NCBI GenBank assembly: GCA_009823395.1
Contig: CM020507.1
Span: forward strand, 6,047,501 to 6,111,500
DNA from: Thamnaconus septentrionalis
Lineage: Eukaryota; Chordata; Actinopteri; Tetraodontiformes; Monacanthidae
Length of the DNA stretch: 64,000 nucleotides
Direction of reading: 5' to 3'
Shown in pieces: positions 47,527 through 57,639 of this stretch; the stretch's first letter is position 1, and each line of letters opens with the position of its first letter. The notes beneath the pieces are model-generated. The model ran no database searches and had not been told where the DNA came from. It saw nothing but the letters and a program-made list of their open reading frames with translations. The position numbers and the translations under genes were made by a program.

Positions 47527-47577
47527 CTCCAAAGATCAATAAGGGTCTTGCTCCCAGTTAGCTGCCATCTTGCACCA
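47527..47577 (+). repeat. Dispersed repeat, copy B (matches 4686-4736)
   Basis: Shares 49 of 51 bases with 4686-4736 in the same orientation. The following TTTACACACTGGACC at about 47651 is also typical of dispersed teleost repeats, but is not shared by copy A. Confidence 0.75.
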
Positions 47578-47724
47578 CCATATTTTTAAGGAAGCCATCT
47601 GACGGTGAACTAAATACCAAACACAATGTCAGTCGGGCTTCCTGAAAAATTTTACACACTGGACCTGAAAGAAATAATTAATTAATAATTAATCATTTCC
47701 GCCTCTTCTAACCATGATTTTACT

Positions 47725-47812
47725 TGCGTGTTTCAAAAAGAAAAACCTGGAGACACGATGAGGTTGAGGAGCAAGCAGGAGTGTGCTGTGTGTGTGTGTG
47801 TGTGTGTCTGTC
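47725..47812 (+). repeat. Dispersed repeat ending in TG run, copy 1 (matches 52857-52968)
   Basis: GCGTGTTTCA, AAAACCTGGAGACACGATGA and GCAGGA followed by (TG)n recur at 52857-52968 with small insertions and substitutions. The TG array sits at the same position relative to both copies, so the microsatellite was probably carried by the element. Confidence 0.65.
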
Positions 47813-48303
47813 TGTCTGTCTCAGTGTGAAGTGTTATCTTTTTCTCTGCCTATGCGTGACTACTGAGTTCAAGGCCGCTTCACTTGCATGTCTGAACCAT
47901 TTTAAACGATGTGCGACACTGAAAACATTTTCTGCATCTCAAGGTGGTTGGAGGTCGCGACTCTGGCTGGAGGTCGTCTCAGAGGCGGCGGGGAGGTCAC
48001 ATGACCGTGGGGAGGGAACGTCCGTCCATCCACAGCGAAAGCCAAAGACGCCAGAAGAGGACGGTGATGAAGTTGAGTGCAGTCAGAGAGCCATGATGAC
48101 TTTTTAATAGAGCAGAGAGAGAGAGAGAGAATGAGACACATTGGCCCTTTGTTAGCAGCAGTGATACAATATTCACGTGTGCGGCTCATTAATGAAACAC
48201 TGACGGTGATGAATGTGCGACATCGTGGCCACACGGTCACAGGGATTCATCTCCATTAATTCATCTCCTTACGGCAGATTTCACAAAATATCTCGCTCGC
48301 CCA

Positions 48304-48336
48304 TCTCTCCTCTCTCTCTCTCTCTCTCGCCCTCCA

Positions 48337-48369
<33 letters not shown>
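48304..48369 (+). repeat. (CT)n microsatellite, interrupted
   Basis: Two CT runs separated by GCCCTCCACT. Confidence 0.93.
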
Positions 48370-48765
48370 AGTGTCTCCTCAGACTTATGGATCGCTCCAT
48401 AATAGATGAGGCAGCCGTCCAGGCAGACTGGACGAGGCTCTTACGGTGTGATGAATTTTCTACATTATCGAATTATATTTCTAATCAGTCCTGATTGGCG
48501 CCGTCGCCACAAACTGGCAACCAGCCTCCCAGGCCAGGAAGTCTTAGTGTAAGTATTGGCTGAGATTTTATGTATTTGTTTATTTATTTATTAATTTTCC
48601 CCTCCACTGTAGATCCACCGCTGCTGTTTTTTTTTGTTTTTGGCGTTGTGTATTGATTGACAAACTAATTAAGAAAGAAGCAAAAGCTGCAAATGTTTGG
48701 CATTTTAAATTTATTTCTTATATGTATTTACTTCCAAGGAGTCACCAAATGTTTAGCCTCCATAA

Positions 48766-48790
48766 CCTAGCCTAGCCTAGCTTAGCCTAG
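48766..48790 (+). repeat. (CCTAG)5 pentanucleotide repeat
   Basis: Five units, the fourth altered to CTTAG. Confidence 0.9.
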
Positions 48791-48799
48791 CCTCCATCT

Positions 48800-50500
48800 G
48801 TGTTCATTTCCACATTGCGTCAGTGACATGGCACTTGACAGGATATCTTCCCTCATGGTCTGGAGGCCTTCTGCTCTTTTTCTGGTCTTTTCTTGCTTCT
48901 TATTCTTATTATAAACGCACTGGATATTTTCAAACGCCAAAGCAGCGTTTGTGCCGAGCTTTCATTCATTACGACTGCATGACACTGAGAGGAAGTCTGG
49001 CCATTGTTCACACTAATTCACCGCTGCTATTTCTGGGACACTTTAGCTGAGCCATGGTTGTTGTTGTGTTCTACCTCTGCAGCCTGATGGTTCAACTGAG
49101 TGTTGTAAATTCTGCTTCTTCCATTCCTCGTCTTTTTAACTGTAATATTCTTGCTTCACAAAAGCTTGTCGGCATTTTTTCTGAAATGACGTGAATCACT
49201 GAGCTCATCTACAACTATGTGATCTGTGAGTTGTTGTTCTTCCTCCTAAAATCTGACAAGACATAAAATCTCAAACACAAAGAGACTCTTTGTTCTCTCA
49301 GATGTGTCTGTTATCAACACAATAGCAATTAAAATAATTTGTTCTTGGTTCTCCAGTCGAGGCTGTTCTTTCATTTTAAGTTCATGTCACCCTGTTAGCA
49401 GCACTTGATGTAGTGACATTTGTATTATCATTTATAACATTTGCATAACACTCATCATTTATATTAACTTTTTTCCCCCCTGATGTTGAAAATCACATTT
49501 ACGGCTTCCTTCACAGCAACAATGTAACAAAAAAAAGAAAATGCCCCAAAACCTCACAACCGTAATGACACTCTAGTGTGACTGCAGATGTAAATTCATC
49601 GTGTAGAAAAACTATTTTTCAAAATGCTGTCACATGTGAAAAAAAGACGCAGGAATTTTTCTCTTTTTCAAAGAGAACAAAGTGTCTGTGACACCAAGGT
49701 GGAAGTGGTGTGATTTGAAGAGCAGCGAATAATAATGCAGCCTGACACTTAAACCTGCCAACAACAAAAAAAAAACAACAACAACAGAAAAGTGTGTGGA
49801 GTATATTTAGCAGGAGTGTCTCCCTCCAGGCAGCAGCAGCAGCAGCAGCTCCTCCTGCTCCTCCTGCTGCTGTCAACAAGTGCTGCCACCTTCTGCAGGT
49901 GGCGGCTGGTGTCTAATCTTCATCTCACACTTCCTCTCTGCGCTCAAACTACTTGAAAGAGACGAGCCGCCTTCATTAGCGCCGCTCGCTCGCTCGCTCA
50001 CACGCTGAACTCATCCACGACTGAGCAGGTCGTACATACAGGAAGTAGAAGCTGCTTTTTGGATTTTGTTTTTTTTAATTGTATGCTTTGCTTTTGAAAA
50101 CAAATATGTCAGTGTTGGGATCTTCAGCAGAGTACTTTTGCTTTGGTTATTCTGACTGGAAACATGGTGATAAACTGGATCATTTATCACAGTGAACTCT
50201 GCGACGTCTTCCAGCCAGTGTATCTTTGAGCTCATTGGAGCGCATGGCCACCAGACAGTTTCATTGCATCACAGAAATATATTCCCTGTCTGTCAAAGTG
50301 TGTGAAATCAGGGCGAGTCAGGCTGGTTTTTCAGACTTCAGTACTTCCTTCAGCACTTTCAGCAACTTCAGCTGTGCTTGGGCTCCACTGTGTGCTGGTG
50401 CTGCTGCTGGGACCAGCTGCCACACCGCAACGCTCAACATGCCACTGTTCAGCAAACTCTGCCTGAGCAACTCTGCTGGCTGGAGGGATTCCCAGCGCCG
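48800..50500. other. Unassigned stretch
   Basis: Ordinary non-coding sequence with a short CAG run at about 49831-49850 and a (CTCG)4 run near 49984-50000. No gene or element recognised. Confidence 0.35.
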
Positions 50501-50526
50501 CCGTCTGCAGCAGCTTTACAAATTAC

Positions 50527-50531
50527 AGAGA

Positions 50532-50569
<38 letters not shown>

Positions 50570-50574
50570 GAGAG
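50527..50574 (+). repeat. (GA)n microsatellite
   Basis: GA run with two GTGA interruptions. Confidence 0.94.
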
Positions 50575-51283
50575 TGGTGTAGAGCAGGTGGGTGAAGTCG
50601 GCCTTGAGGCCTGAGAGAGAGAGAGGGAGACTGCAGAGTTTCCTTTTTAGTGAGTCGGTGCTTTCAGTTGGAAGAGGAAACGGAGGGGCGGTGAGAGCAG
50701 CCGTGCTGCTGAGAATGATGCTGAGAAAACCCTGGAAAGAAGAAGCTGTGACTCCAACCTGAAGCTGAAGTTGGCCAGTTTCAGTTCTTTTTCTTCTTTT
50801 CTTTTAATCAGCACTTTGCTTTGACTCCGTATGCTGAGAAAAAAAACAAACTCTCTGTTGTCTCTGTGAGGAGGGACAAAGAAAAAAATGAGATAAATCG
50901 TCCGGACGTCCCGTCGAGTCCGAACAGGCAGTCGTGTTAACTGCCGATGATTTGGCAATTTATAGTGAAATGAGGCTAAAAGTTATCCCATCATGACTGA
51001 CTAATGTATAGAGACTCACACACAAACGTACACACATGGATGATGTCTAAATTTTCATCTTCCCCTTTTTCATCTTTCATCTGTCCACAAAACATTCCTT
51101 TTTTCTCTGTTTAAAAAAAGGAGTGTAAAAAAAAAAGTTTAAAAAATAATATATATTTTTTAAAAATATTTGTTAAAAAAAAAATTCTGTCAACTGCTCT
51201 TCCAGTCGTTATTTGTTAGTCGATATCTTTCCCCTCCACTGCCACTAAACTGGGCACCTTGACAGGATGTTATGTTGTTTGAC

Positions 51284-51345
51284 CAGGCATGGGAAAACTA
51301 CGGCCCCGGGGCCATATGTGGCCCGTTAAGCTTTTTAATCCGGCC
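51284..51345 (+). mobile_element. hAT-like element end fragment
   Basis: CAGGCATGGGAAAACTACGG followed by CCATATGTGGCCCGTTAAGC matches the end of the 6152-6540 element (CAGGCATGGCAGAACTACAG...CATATGCGGCCC). The opposite end was not found, so it is a truncated copy. Confidence 0.65.
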
Positions 51346-51465
51346 AATTTTCCGGCCAATATTTTATCATATCATATTTACACCCGTCATGAATTATATT
51401 TGCAACAAGTTTGCAGTTTTTTGGTGCCTTCCATCATTTCTGCTGTCTGACCCCACCCACACACA

Positions 51466-51515
51466 CTTCTTCTCCTTCTCCTTCTTCTTCTTCTTCTTCT
51501 TCTTCTTCTTCTTCT
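51466..51515 (+). repeat. (CTT)n trinucleotide repeat
   Basis: CTT units with early CTC interruptions, about 16 in all. Confidence 0.93.
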
Positions 51516-51780
51516 CCTCTGATGGAACCTTATCTCCAGGCTGCCTTCCATCCTCGCGATTCCGCCAATTTATTTCTCCACTTCCTCCACCCACCTGGCG
51601 GCTCCGACTCTCGACCAGTCGGGGACCGAGCCGATGCCGAGGTCTCTCTCTCCACACGGCCGCCGCTGCCGCCGCTGGCCGCCGGATAATGATGATGTTT
51701 TGTGAAAGTGACCTGCTTAAGCTCTTTAAGCTCCTTCAACGCATCAGCAGTTATTTGGACTGGGAACAGCGGCCTGCATC

Positions 51781-51810
51781 CTCGGCTCGGCTCGGCTCGG
51801 CTCGGCTCGG
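51781..51810 (+). repeat. (CTCGG)6 pentanucleotide repeat
   Basis: Six perfect CTCGG units, unusually GC- and CpG-rich for a microsatellite here. Confidence 0.95.
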
Positions 51811-52002
51811 CCGTCGCTAGGCAACCCCGAGTTTCTTGGCAGCGGAAAGTGTTGCTTTGCCTCTTGGCGACGCCAGGGCGGCGGGGAAAGGAAAGAGCTG
51901 GTGTTATATTATTTCCTCCACAGCGCCTCCTAGGGACTCCACAAACTGCAACTTTTCCTTTTCTCTCCTTTTCTGATATTTTTCTTGCATGTGTGCTGTG
52001 TT

Positions 52003-52074
52003 GGGGGTGGGGTGGGATGAGGTGGGGGTAGGTGGGGCTTCCTGAGCTCACACCCCACCCCCACCCCCACCCCC
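52003..52074. other. G-rich tract facing C-rich tract (inverted)
   Basis: G runs of 5, 4, 3, 5 and 4 at 52003-52037 are followed by C runs of 4, 5, 5 and 5 at 52053-52074. GGGGGTGGGG-type and CCCCACCCCC-type blocks are complementary, so the region can fold as a hairpin, or form a quadruplex on either strand. Confidence 0.7.
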
Positions 52075-52434
52075 TTCATCCATGGCACGAACTCTTATGA
52101 GATCATTAGAGACGATGGTAATGGAGCGGCCGAGCTCTCCAGCCTGAAAATGACTTATTTTGTGTCACTTCCACTTTTTTCTCTCTCTCTCTCCTCCCTC
52201 CATCTCTCCCTTCCCCGTTCCTCCTCTTCGAGGTATTTTGGCTTGAAGTGTAAATAATTAATTTCCCTATTTAAAGAGGTGTCATGTTTGATTTATAAAT
52301 GGTAGAAGTGCGACCAGGTGACCGAGCAGCGCTGGCTCCTCAGCCACGGAGGCGCCGACCGCACGCTGCTGCGCATTAACACAGCCATAAATATGTTAAC
52401 ACAACCTTTGCAATCGTCTTTACCAACCCCCCAA

Positions 52435-52446
52435 CCCCCCCCCCCC
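52435..52446 (+). repeat. (C)12 homopolymer
   Basis: Uninterrupted C run preceded by C6AA; such runs are prone to sequencing length error. Confidence 0.9.
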
Positions 52447-52856
52447 TGAAGAACTGCAGCAGAAATTTAGCCACGAAACAAAGCAAAACACGGCCGGCGT
52501 GATTCCTTTTGGCTGTGTAGGAGGCTGATAGATTTATTGTTTGACCTTTGAGGAGCAAAAGTGTGAGAATAACTGGTAATTGACCCTTCTGTGGACACAC
52601 ACACACACACACATGCTTAGACAGCCCCATGATGCAACATCTTCAGGGCTGCATCAGACTTTTGGTCTGCAGGAACCGAGTCAAACATTGACTGTTTCAC
52701 ACTTTGTAAAGCGAGTCAGCTGCCGGTGAGGTGACGGAGCCTCACTGCACCTCTCCACCGCATGGTCCTAGTGCAAGTTCTCAGAATCACAGCAGGTGCA
52801 CCACAGCCAACAGGTCAGCGTGATGGTCCAAGGCCAAGAAAAGAAAAATCATTTTC

Positions 52857-52927
52857 AGCGTGTTTCACTGCGAGAAGGAAAACCTGGAGAGACGATGAGG
52901 TGAAAGAGGAGCTAGCAGGAAGGTGTT

Positions 52928-52968
<41 letters not shown>
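52857..52968 (+). repeat. Dispersed repeat ending in (GT)19, copy 2
   Basis: GCGTGTTTCA, GGAAAACCTGGAGAGACGAT and AGCTAGCAGGA precede a perfect GT run at 52931-52968. Same family as 47725-47812. Confidence 0.65.
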
Positions 52969-52970
<2 letters not shown>

Positions 52971-53103
52971 CTCTCAGGTTCCAGCCAAGCCTGCGGAACA
53001 AATCTGAGGTGTGTGATTCATCTCTCAGTGGTAAAAATATCGTGTTTTTGGACGTGCGGCATCCGTGTTGCTGATACGCTGTCAGGATGACTGCAACACA
53101 ACG

Positions 53104-53120
53104 TTGTTGTTGTTGTTGTG

Positions 53121-53166
<46 letters not shown>
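53104..53166 (+). repeat. (GTT)5 and (CAT)15 trinucleotide arrays
   Basis: GTT units at 53104-53119 are followed directly by 15 perfect CAT units at 53121-53165. The frames that read poly-Ser, poly-Ile or poly-Met here are artefacts. Confidence 0.95.
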
Positions 53167-53282
53167 GGCGGCGGTGTTGTTTCATTCAGTGAGGCTTCCA
53201 GGTCGGTTCTGTTGGCTGCTGCTGTGTCGCTCGTTGGCTGTCGAGATGGCGAGGTGGCGAGGTGGGCGGGGAGACGTGGAGG

Positions 53283-53283
<1 letters not shown>

Positions 53284-53378
<95 letters not shown>
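53284..53378 (+). repeat. (CA)47 microsatellite, longest in window
   Basis: Perfect 95-base CA run, ending directly in a CTCF-like core. Confidence 0.95.
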
Positions 53379-53380
<2 letters not shown>

Positions 53381-53388
53381 GGGCGCTG
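53377..53388 (+). promoter_or_regulatory. CTCF-like core abutting CA array
   Basis: CAGGGGGCGCTG contains the complete AGGGGGCGCT core of the CTCF consensus. The upstream half of the motif falls within the CA run and matches only in part. Confidence 0.28.
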
Positions 53389-53842
53389 TGAGTCCACTGG
53401 TGACATCAAGACATTGCAAAATGAGCCTTTTCTCAACTGTGATGAGCTGAAATATTGCACGTTCGTCCACTTCGTTGCAACGTGAAACGAGGCTTCCAGG
53501 ATTTTGACCGCCACACTTTTGAAGCACTCGTCCTCCTTTTTTCATCTTTGCGCTGGGATTTCCTGAGGCACCTCTCCGCTCTGCTCCCTCCTGCTCTTCC
53601 TTTCTTTCCACGAGCAGCGTCTCGCCGTCCTCTTCCTCTCTTTTTATCTGCTCCACACGCTGGGCCTCGTGTTCTCTGCCTCCTTTGTGTCCGAGACTCG
53701 GCCTTCGCTCTTTTCTCTCCTTCTTCTTCCCGACTCGTTTTGTCTCGTTGCTTCGTAAGAACAGCTGCCAAACAAGATGATGCTTCTCCACAAGTCCGTC
53801 CAGAGAGGGAAGTGACTCACTGAAGGTCGAGCCTTATCTCTC

Positions 53843-53844
<2 letters not shown>

Positions 53845-53897
<53 letters not shown>

Positions 53898-53911
53898 CGA
53901 CTCTGTGTTGT

Positions 53912-53946
<35 letters not shown>
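53845..53946. repeat. Inverted TG/CA microsatellite pair
   Basis: A TG run (53845-53892) and a CA run (53916-53946) face each other across 23 bases. The arms are complementary and can form a stem of up to about 30 bp. Confidence 0.92.
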
Positions 53947-53947
<1 letters not shown>

Positions 53948-53949
53948 AT

Positions 53950-55080
53950 GCGTCCAGATAATAACTAGTTCCACATGGGGCCTTTGAAGCTGCTTTCTTT
54001 CATCGCAGTCTCTTGTCTCATGTTCTAATTTGGTCATTTCACGAATACTTGATGCAAGACTGTGAACTAATGTGAGGAAGATACTAATGTGCTCCGGCAG
54101 TCACTTGGTGAAAAAGAAACATGGGGCTAAAGCAACACAAATGTGCCTTTGCATTTATTTTTAAAAGTTTTAGATTAGCGTTGAAAATATAATTCACAAT
54201 TCTGCTTCACAATAGAGTCACATGATTAGATGCCAACTACGGAGACATTTGGGCCTTTCAATGTGCATCGTAATGAAAGTTAGAAAAAGACTCACAGTCA
54301 CTCTGATGAGAAGTTGAGCAGCAACATCATCCAGTTGCGGAGATTATCGCACTCGCTTTGTTGGTCGGCACCTCACCGCTGATCCAATCAGCAGCAAAGA
54401 AACCTTTTAAAAAAAATAACCCGTACAGTAAAGACAAAATAATTAAAAAGAACAAAAAGAAGTTTTCAAAGGAAAGGCTCTGTTTTTTTTTTTTTCTTCA
54501 AAATTGTGTGAAAATGCCTTTAATGATTCCAAATTATCCCCAAACTTTTATTTTTCATTTCAGTCTGCAGTGGACGAGACTCACACGATTCATCATCACA
54601 CAAGCAATCAAATAAAAAACCCCAGAATGTTCCAGGTTGAAGTTAAAACTTCTTCCCCACGTTTGGAAGGAGATAAACACCAGACTGGTGTCAAAGGGCG
54701 GCGCCAACAGCTGGCTGTGAGAGGTGCAGGCGTCATTGGTGACATCACAAAGGGCTGATGTTCATAACGGTGCAATTTTTTTTTGGATCACTGTCTTTGA
54801 AAAGTGATTAGGAGGCGCTGATTCCTCTGTGTTGGCTGACCGCTTGGCGACATTGTGAAGGGAGAACATTGACGTGAGCGCATTCATTGATGGGATGTTT
54901 TAAAGTTTCAACACGCAGAAACAACAACAGAAGCAACGACAGAACAAAAGCAGAAATCACGTCTTTGGAGTCTGGAATCTTTGGAAGAGCCAGGGAATCC
55001 TCAAGCAGGAAGAGGAAGTAGTGCTGGGTTAATTAGCTGAAAGAAAAGAGAGGCTCTCGAGTGACGTGTAGATTAAAGGC
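53950..55080. other. Unassigned stretch
   Basis: AT-rich non-coding sequence with A-rich runs near 54405-54460 and T runs near 54483 and 54778. Nothing recognised. Confidence 0.35.
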
Positions 55081-55099
55081 GTCGAGAGTTAAGATGACC

Positions 55100-55120
55100 A
55101 GCAGCAGCAGCAGCAGCAGT
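55100..55120 (+). repeat. (CAG)7 trinucleotide repeat
   Basis: Seven perfect CAG units. Confidence 0.92.
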
Positions 55121-55202
55121 TGATTGTCTTCAGCCCCTCCTACCCCCACACCCTCTGTTATCAGGCCGGGTGCAGGCATGGCGGCCGCCTGCGGACGGGT
55201 GC

Positions 55203-55224
55203 CCGTGAGGCTCAAACCTCACGG
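55203..55224. other. 8-bp perfect hairpin in GC-rich block
   Basis: CCGTGAGG and CCTCACGG are separated by CTCAAA, in a CpG-containing block that also holds the palindrome GGCGGCCGCC near 55180. Confidence 0.6.
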
Positions 55225-55301
55225 CCGTCTCGCTCCCGCTGGAGCTCCAACACCATCAGGGGGTTCGCTTGGCTGCGATAAATCGCCATCACAATCCCCT
55301 C

Positions 55302-55377
55302 ACAAACACACACACACAACACACACACACACACACACACAGATCTGGTCGCACAAACACACACACACACACACACT
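55302..55377 (+). repeat. Interrupted CA microsatellites
   Basis: Three CA runs separated by ACAA and by an AGATCTGGTCGCACAAA spacer. Confidence 0.93.
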
Positions 55378-55668
55378 GAGTTGAATGGAGTGCAGATGAG
55401 CAGCCAGTCACGCCCTCCTTTCTCCACAGTGGAGTCACCGTCGTGCTGCATGTTATTCAACAGCCGCTTCTCAATATCTTTTCATTTGTGTGTGGACAAC
55501 AGAATTTAAAAAACAAACAAACTACGGCTTGGCCTCAAAGAATCAACTGCTATTGACATAGCATTGTAGCGACATATCTAACGCTCAGCTAACGTTAGCT
55601 GAGGACTGTCTGAGGACGTTAAACTGAGGACGTTTCTCACCACATCTTTCCTGACAGTATTTCCTCAA

Positions 55669-55671
<3 letters not shown>

Positions 55672-55721
<50 letters not shown>
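55672..55721 (+). repeat. (CT)25 microsatellite
   Basis: Perfect run. Confidence 0.95.
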
Positions 55722-55723
<2 letters not shown>

Positions 55724-55879
55724 CTGGCTTTCTTTCCTCTGCTCTTCCCTGCTTCATCCCGCACCGCCGTCCCGTGACGTGATTCCACTTTGCGTGGCCT
55801 TGTTAATTTGCATCAAATCACTGTATGGAAATGTGGCAGGAGTGTTTTTTTTCAAAGCAAATTTTGTCTGTGAGTGTGT

Positions 55880-55882
<3 letters not shown>

Positions 55883-55917
<35 letters not shown>
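55883..55917 (+). repeat. (GT)17 microsatellite
   Basis: Perfect run. Confidence 0.95.
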
Positions 55918-55918
<1 letters not shown>

Positions 55919-56670
55919 CCAACATATGCAGTCATTTTACATCAGGTAAAGGTCAGAGCCATTGTGTGCATATGAAATGAAATACATTTTGTTCCCGAGC
56001 AGCAGACAGAACAGACAGAACGTTGCTGTTCCCTCTTCAATTAAAAGAATCATTTCGCACAATGGAGACGTGTCTATTGGAGGAAGTCATATTTACTTTT
56101 GGCCTGAAGTTTCTCCTGAAAGACACTCTGGGATACTATTACCAAACGTGACATTAGCTGTTAGAGTCGCTGGTATTTTTCAGTCCTTTTTTGCACATTT
56201 AGTGGAAGATTTTCAAAGATGAAAACCTGAGGTGTGTTTTTGAAGGTGCTGCTTTACTGTAAAATTTTGTCATTAGGTTTTTTAGTGAGAAATTTTCTCT
56301 TTTATGCAATAAAAAAAATCAAATGGCTGGTAGATACATGCCCTCCCTCTTCTTTTCATACGCAGCATCATAACACCTGTTGTGTCCAGAACGCAGAGAC
56401 CGAACCTCCTGTTGGGCGGCGCTGAACAACATGATATTATCACAATATTTAGTTATGGTCTGATGTTATTGCAATATGCTTAGTCTGACAATGCATATTG
56501 CATTTTGCTCCCCTGAGGAGGAACGACGAGGTCGGACAGACTCTACAGTTGGATGTTTTTTTATTAAATCTGGCTGTAAGTTTGGAGTTTGCATTTGGAA
56601 GGTTTATTAAGAATTAGCAAATTTCTGATCTTCTCACCTCTTCAAATCCATGTAACTTCATCATGTAAGC

Positions 56671-57166
56671 CATAGGTGTCAAACTCTGGCCCACGGGCCA
56701 AATTTGGCCCAGAGTGTCATTATATTTGGCCCACCACTATTATACAGAACATGTAGCGCTAATACTAGAAATCCCAGAATGCTCTGCTGGGATTTTGGCG
56801 CATCATGGACATCAGGACAGGATGTGCAGGAAATTATTATTATGACTTACTTGGTTTACTGTTGCTATCTTAACTTTACAAGTATTATCAGCCCATGGAA
56901 AAAGATTACTGTTCAAATTGAAATCAGAAGGCTTGAGCCATGATTTTTAGTTGCATTTTATTCAATTTTAATTTGGAATTCAATTTAGCATGTGTGCAAC
57001 ATTAAAGTTATTGATTGTCTAGTATGAAGCTTTGTTTGGCGCCATATAAAAGGGTTCACTGTTCTATCTGGAGGAAGATTAGTTCAGTCAGTATCAATGT
57101 TGGACCGACACTTTGTCCCACTTTGACATTTTGGCCTCACTGTGTGTTTGAGTTTTGACACTGCTG
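56671..57166 (+). mobile_element. Most complete copy of the non-autonomous hAT-like family
   Basis: The ends are CATAGGTGTCAAACTCTGG and, from the right in reverse complement, CAGCAGTGTCAAAACTCAAA. Flanking 8-mers ATGTAAGC (56663-56670) and GTGTAAAC (57167-57174) agree at 6 of 8. The 496-bp interior contains every block seen in the shorter copies at 5252-5546, 24081-24450 and 26137-26532, so it is the reference for the family here. No frame in it encodes a transposase. The left end has the GGCCCACGGGCCAAATTTGGCCC inverted words typical of this class. Confidence 0.85.
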
Positions 57167-57307
57167 GTGTAAACCATCACATTTGACAATTTGCGCCTCG
57201 TCCAACGACACAACCAGTCCCCCAAAATGCTGGTCTGTACTGCTGTCGGTCTGTTCGCTTCTTTGCCAGTTCATGCTGTTGCCCACTGAGAGATTCCAAA
57301 GCTGATT

Positions 57308-57612
57308 CATTCATTCATCTTCTATACCCGCTTATTCCAATCCAGGGTCACGGGGGTTTGCTGGAGCCTATCCCAGCTGTCTTAGGGCGAAGGCAGGGTA
57401 CACCCTGGACAAGTCGCCAGTTCATCGCAGGGCCACATAGAAACAAACAACCATTCACACTCACATGCACACCTACGGACAATTTTAGAATGTTCAATTG
57501 ACGTCACATGCATGTTTTTGGAGTGTGGGAGGAAGCCGGAGAACCCGGAGAGAACCCACGCAGACACAGGGAGAACATGCAAACTCCACACAGAAAGGTC
57601 ACAGGTCCGGGC
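57308..57612 (-). mobile_element. 5'-truncated SINE-like retroposon with perfect 12-bp target duplication
   Basis: Identical 12-mers CCAAAGCTGATT flank the insert at 57296-57307 and 57613-57624. On the minus strand the element runs from CTTTCTGTGTGGAGTTTGCA through TGAACTGGCGACTTGTCCAG and AGCTGGGATAGGCTCCAGC to a GATGAATGAATG tail. This is a very common teleost dispersed repeat; the tRNA-like head normally preceding it (compare 186-255) is missing, so the insert is 5'-truncated. The perfect duplication and clean tail indicate target-primed retroposition that is not very old. Open frames inside are incidental. Confidence 0.85.
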
Positions 57613-57639
57613 CCAAAGCTGATTGTGAAACTGAAATTG

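Noticed and set aside
53186..53791. 201-codon minus-strand frame, the longest in the window
   Set aside because: It runs through the (CA)47 array and is otherwise Lys/Glu/Arg-rich with no recognisable domain; frame length is inflated by the repeat.
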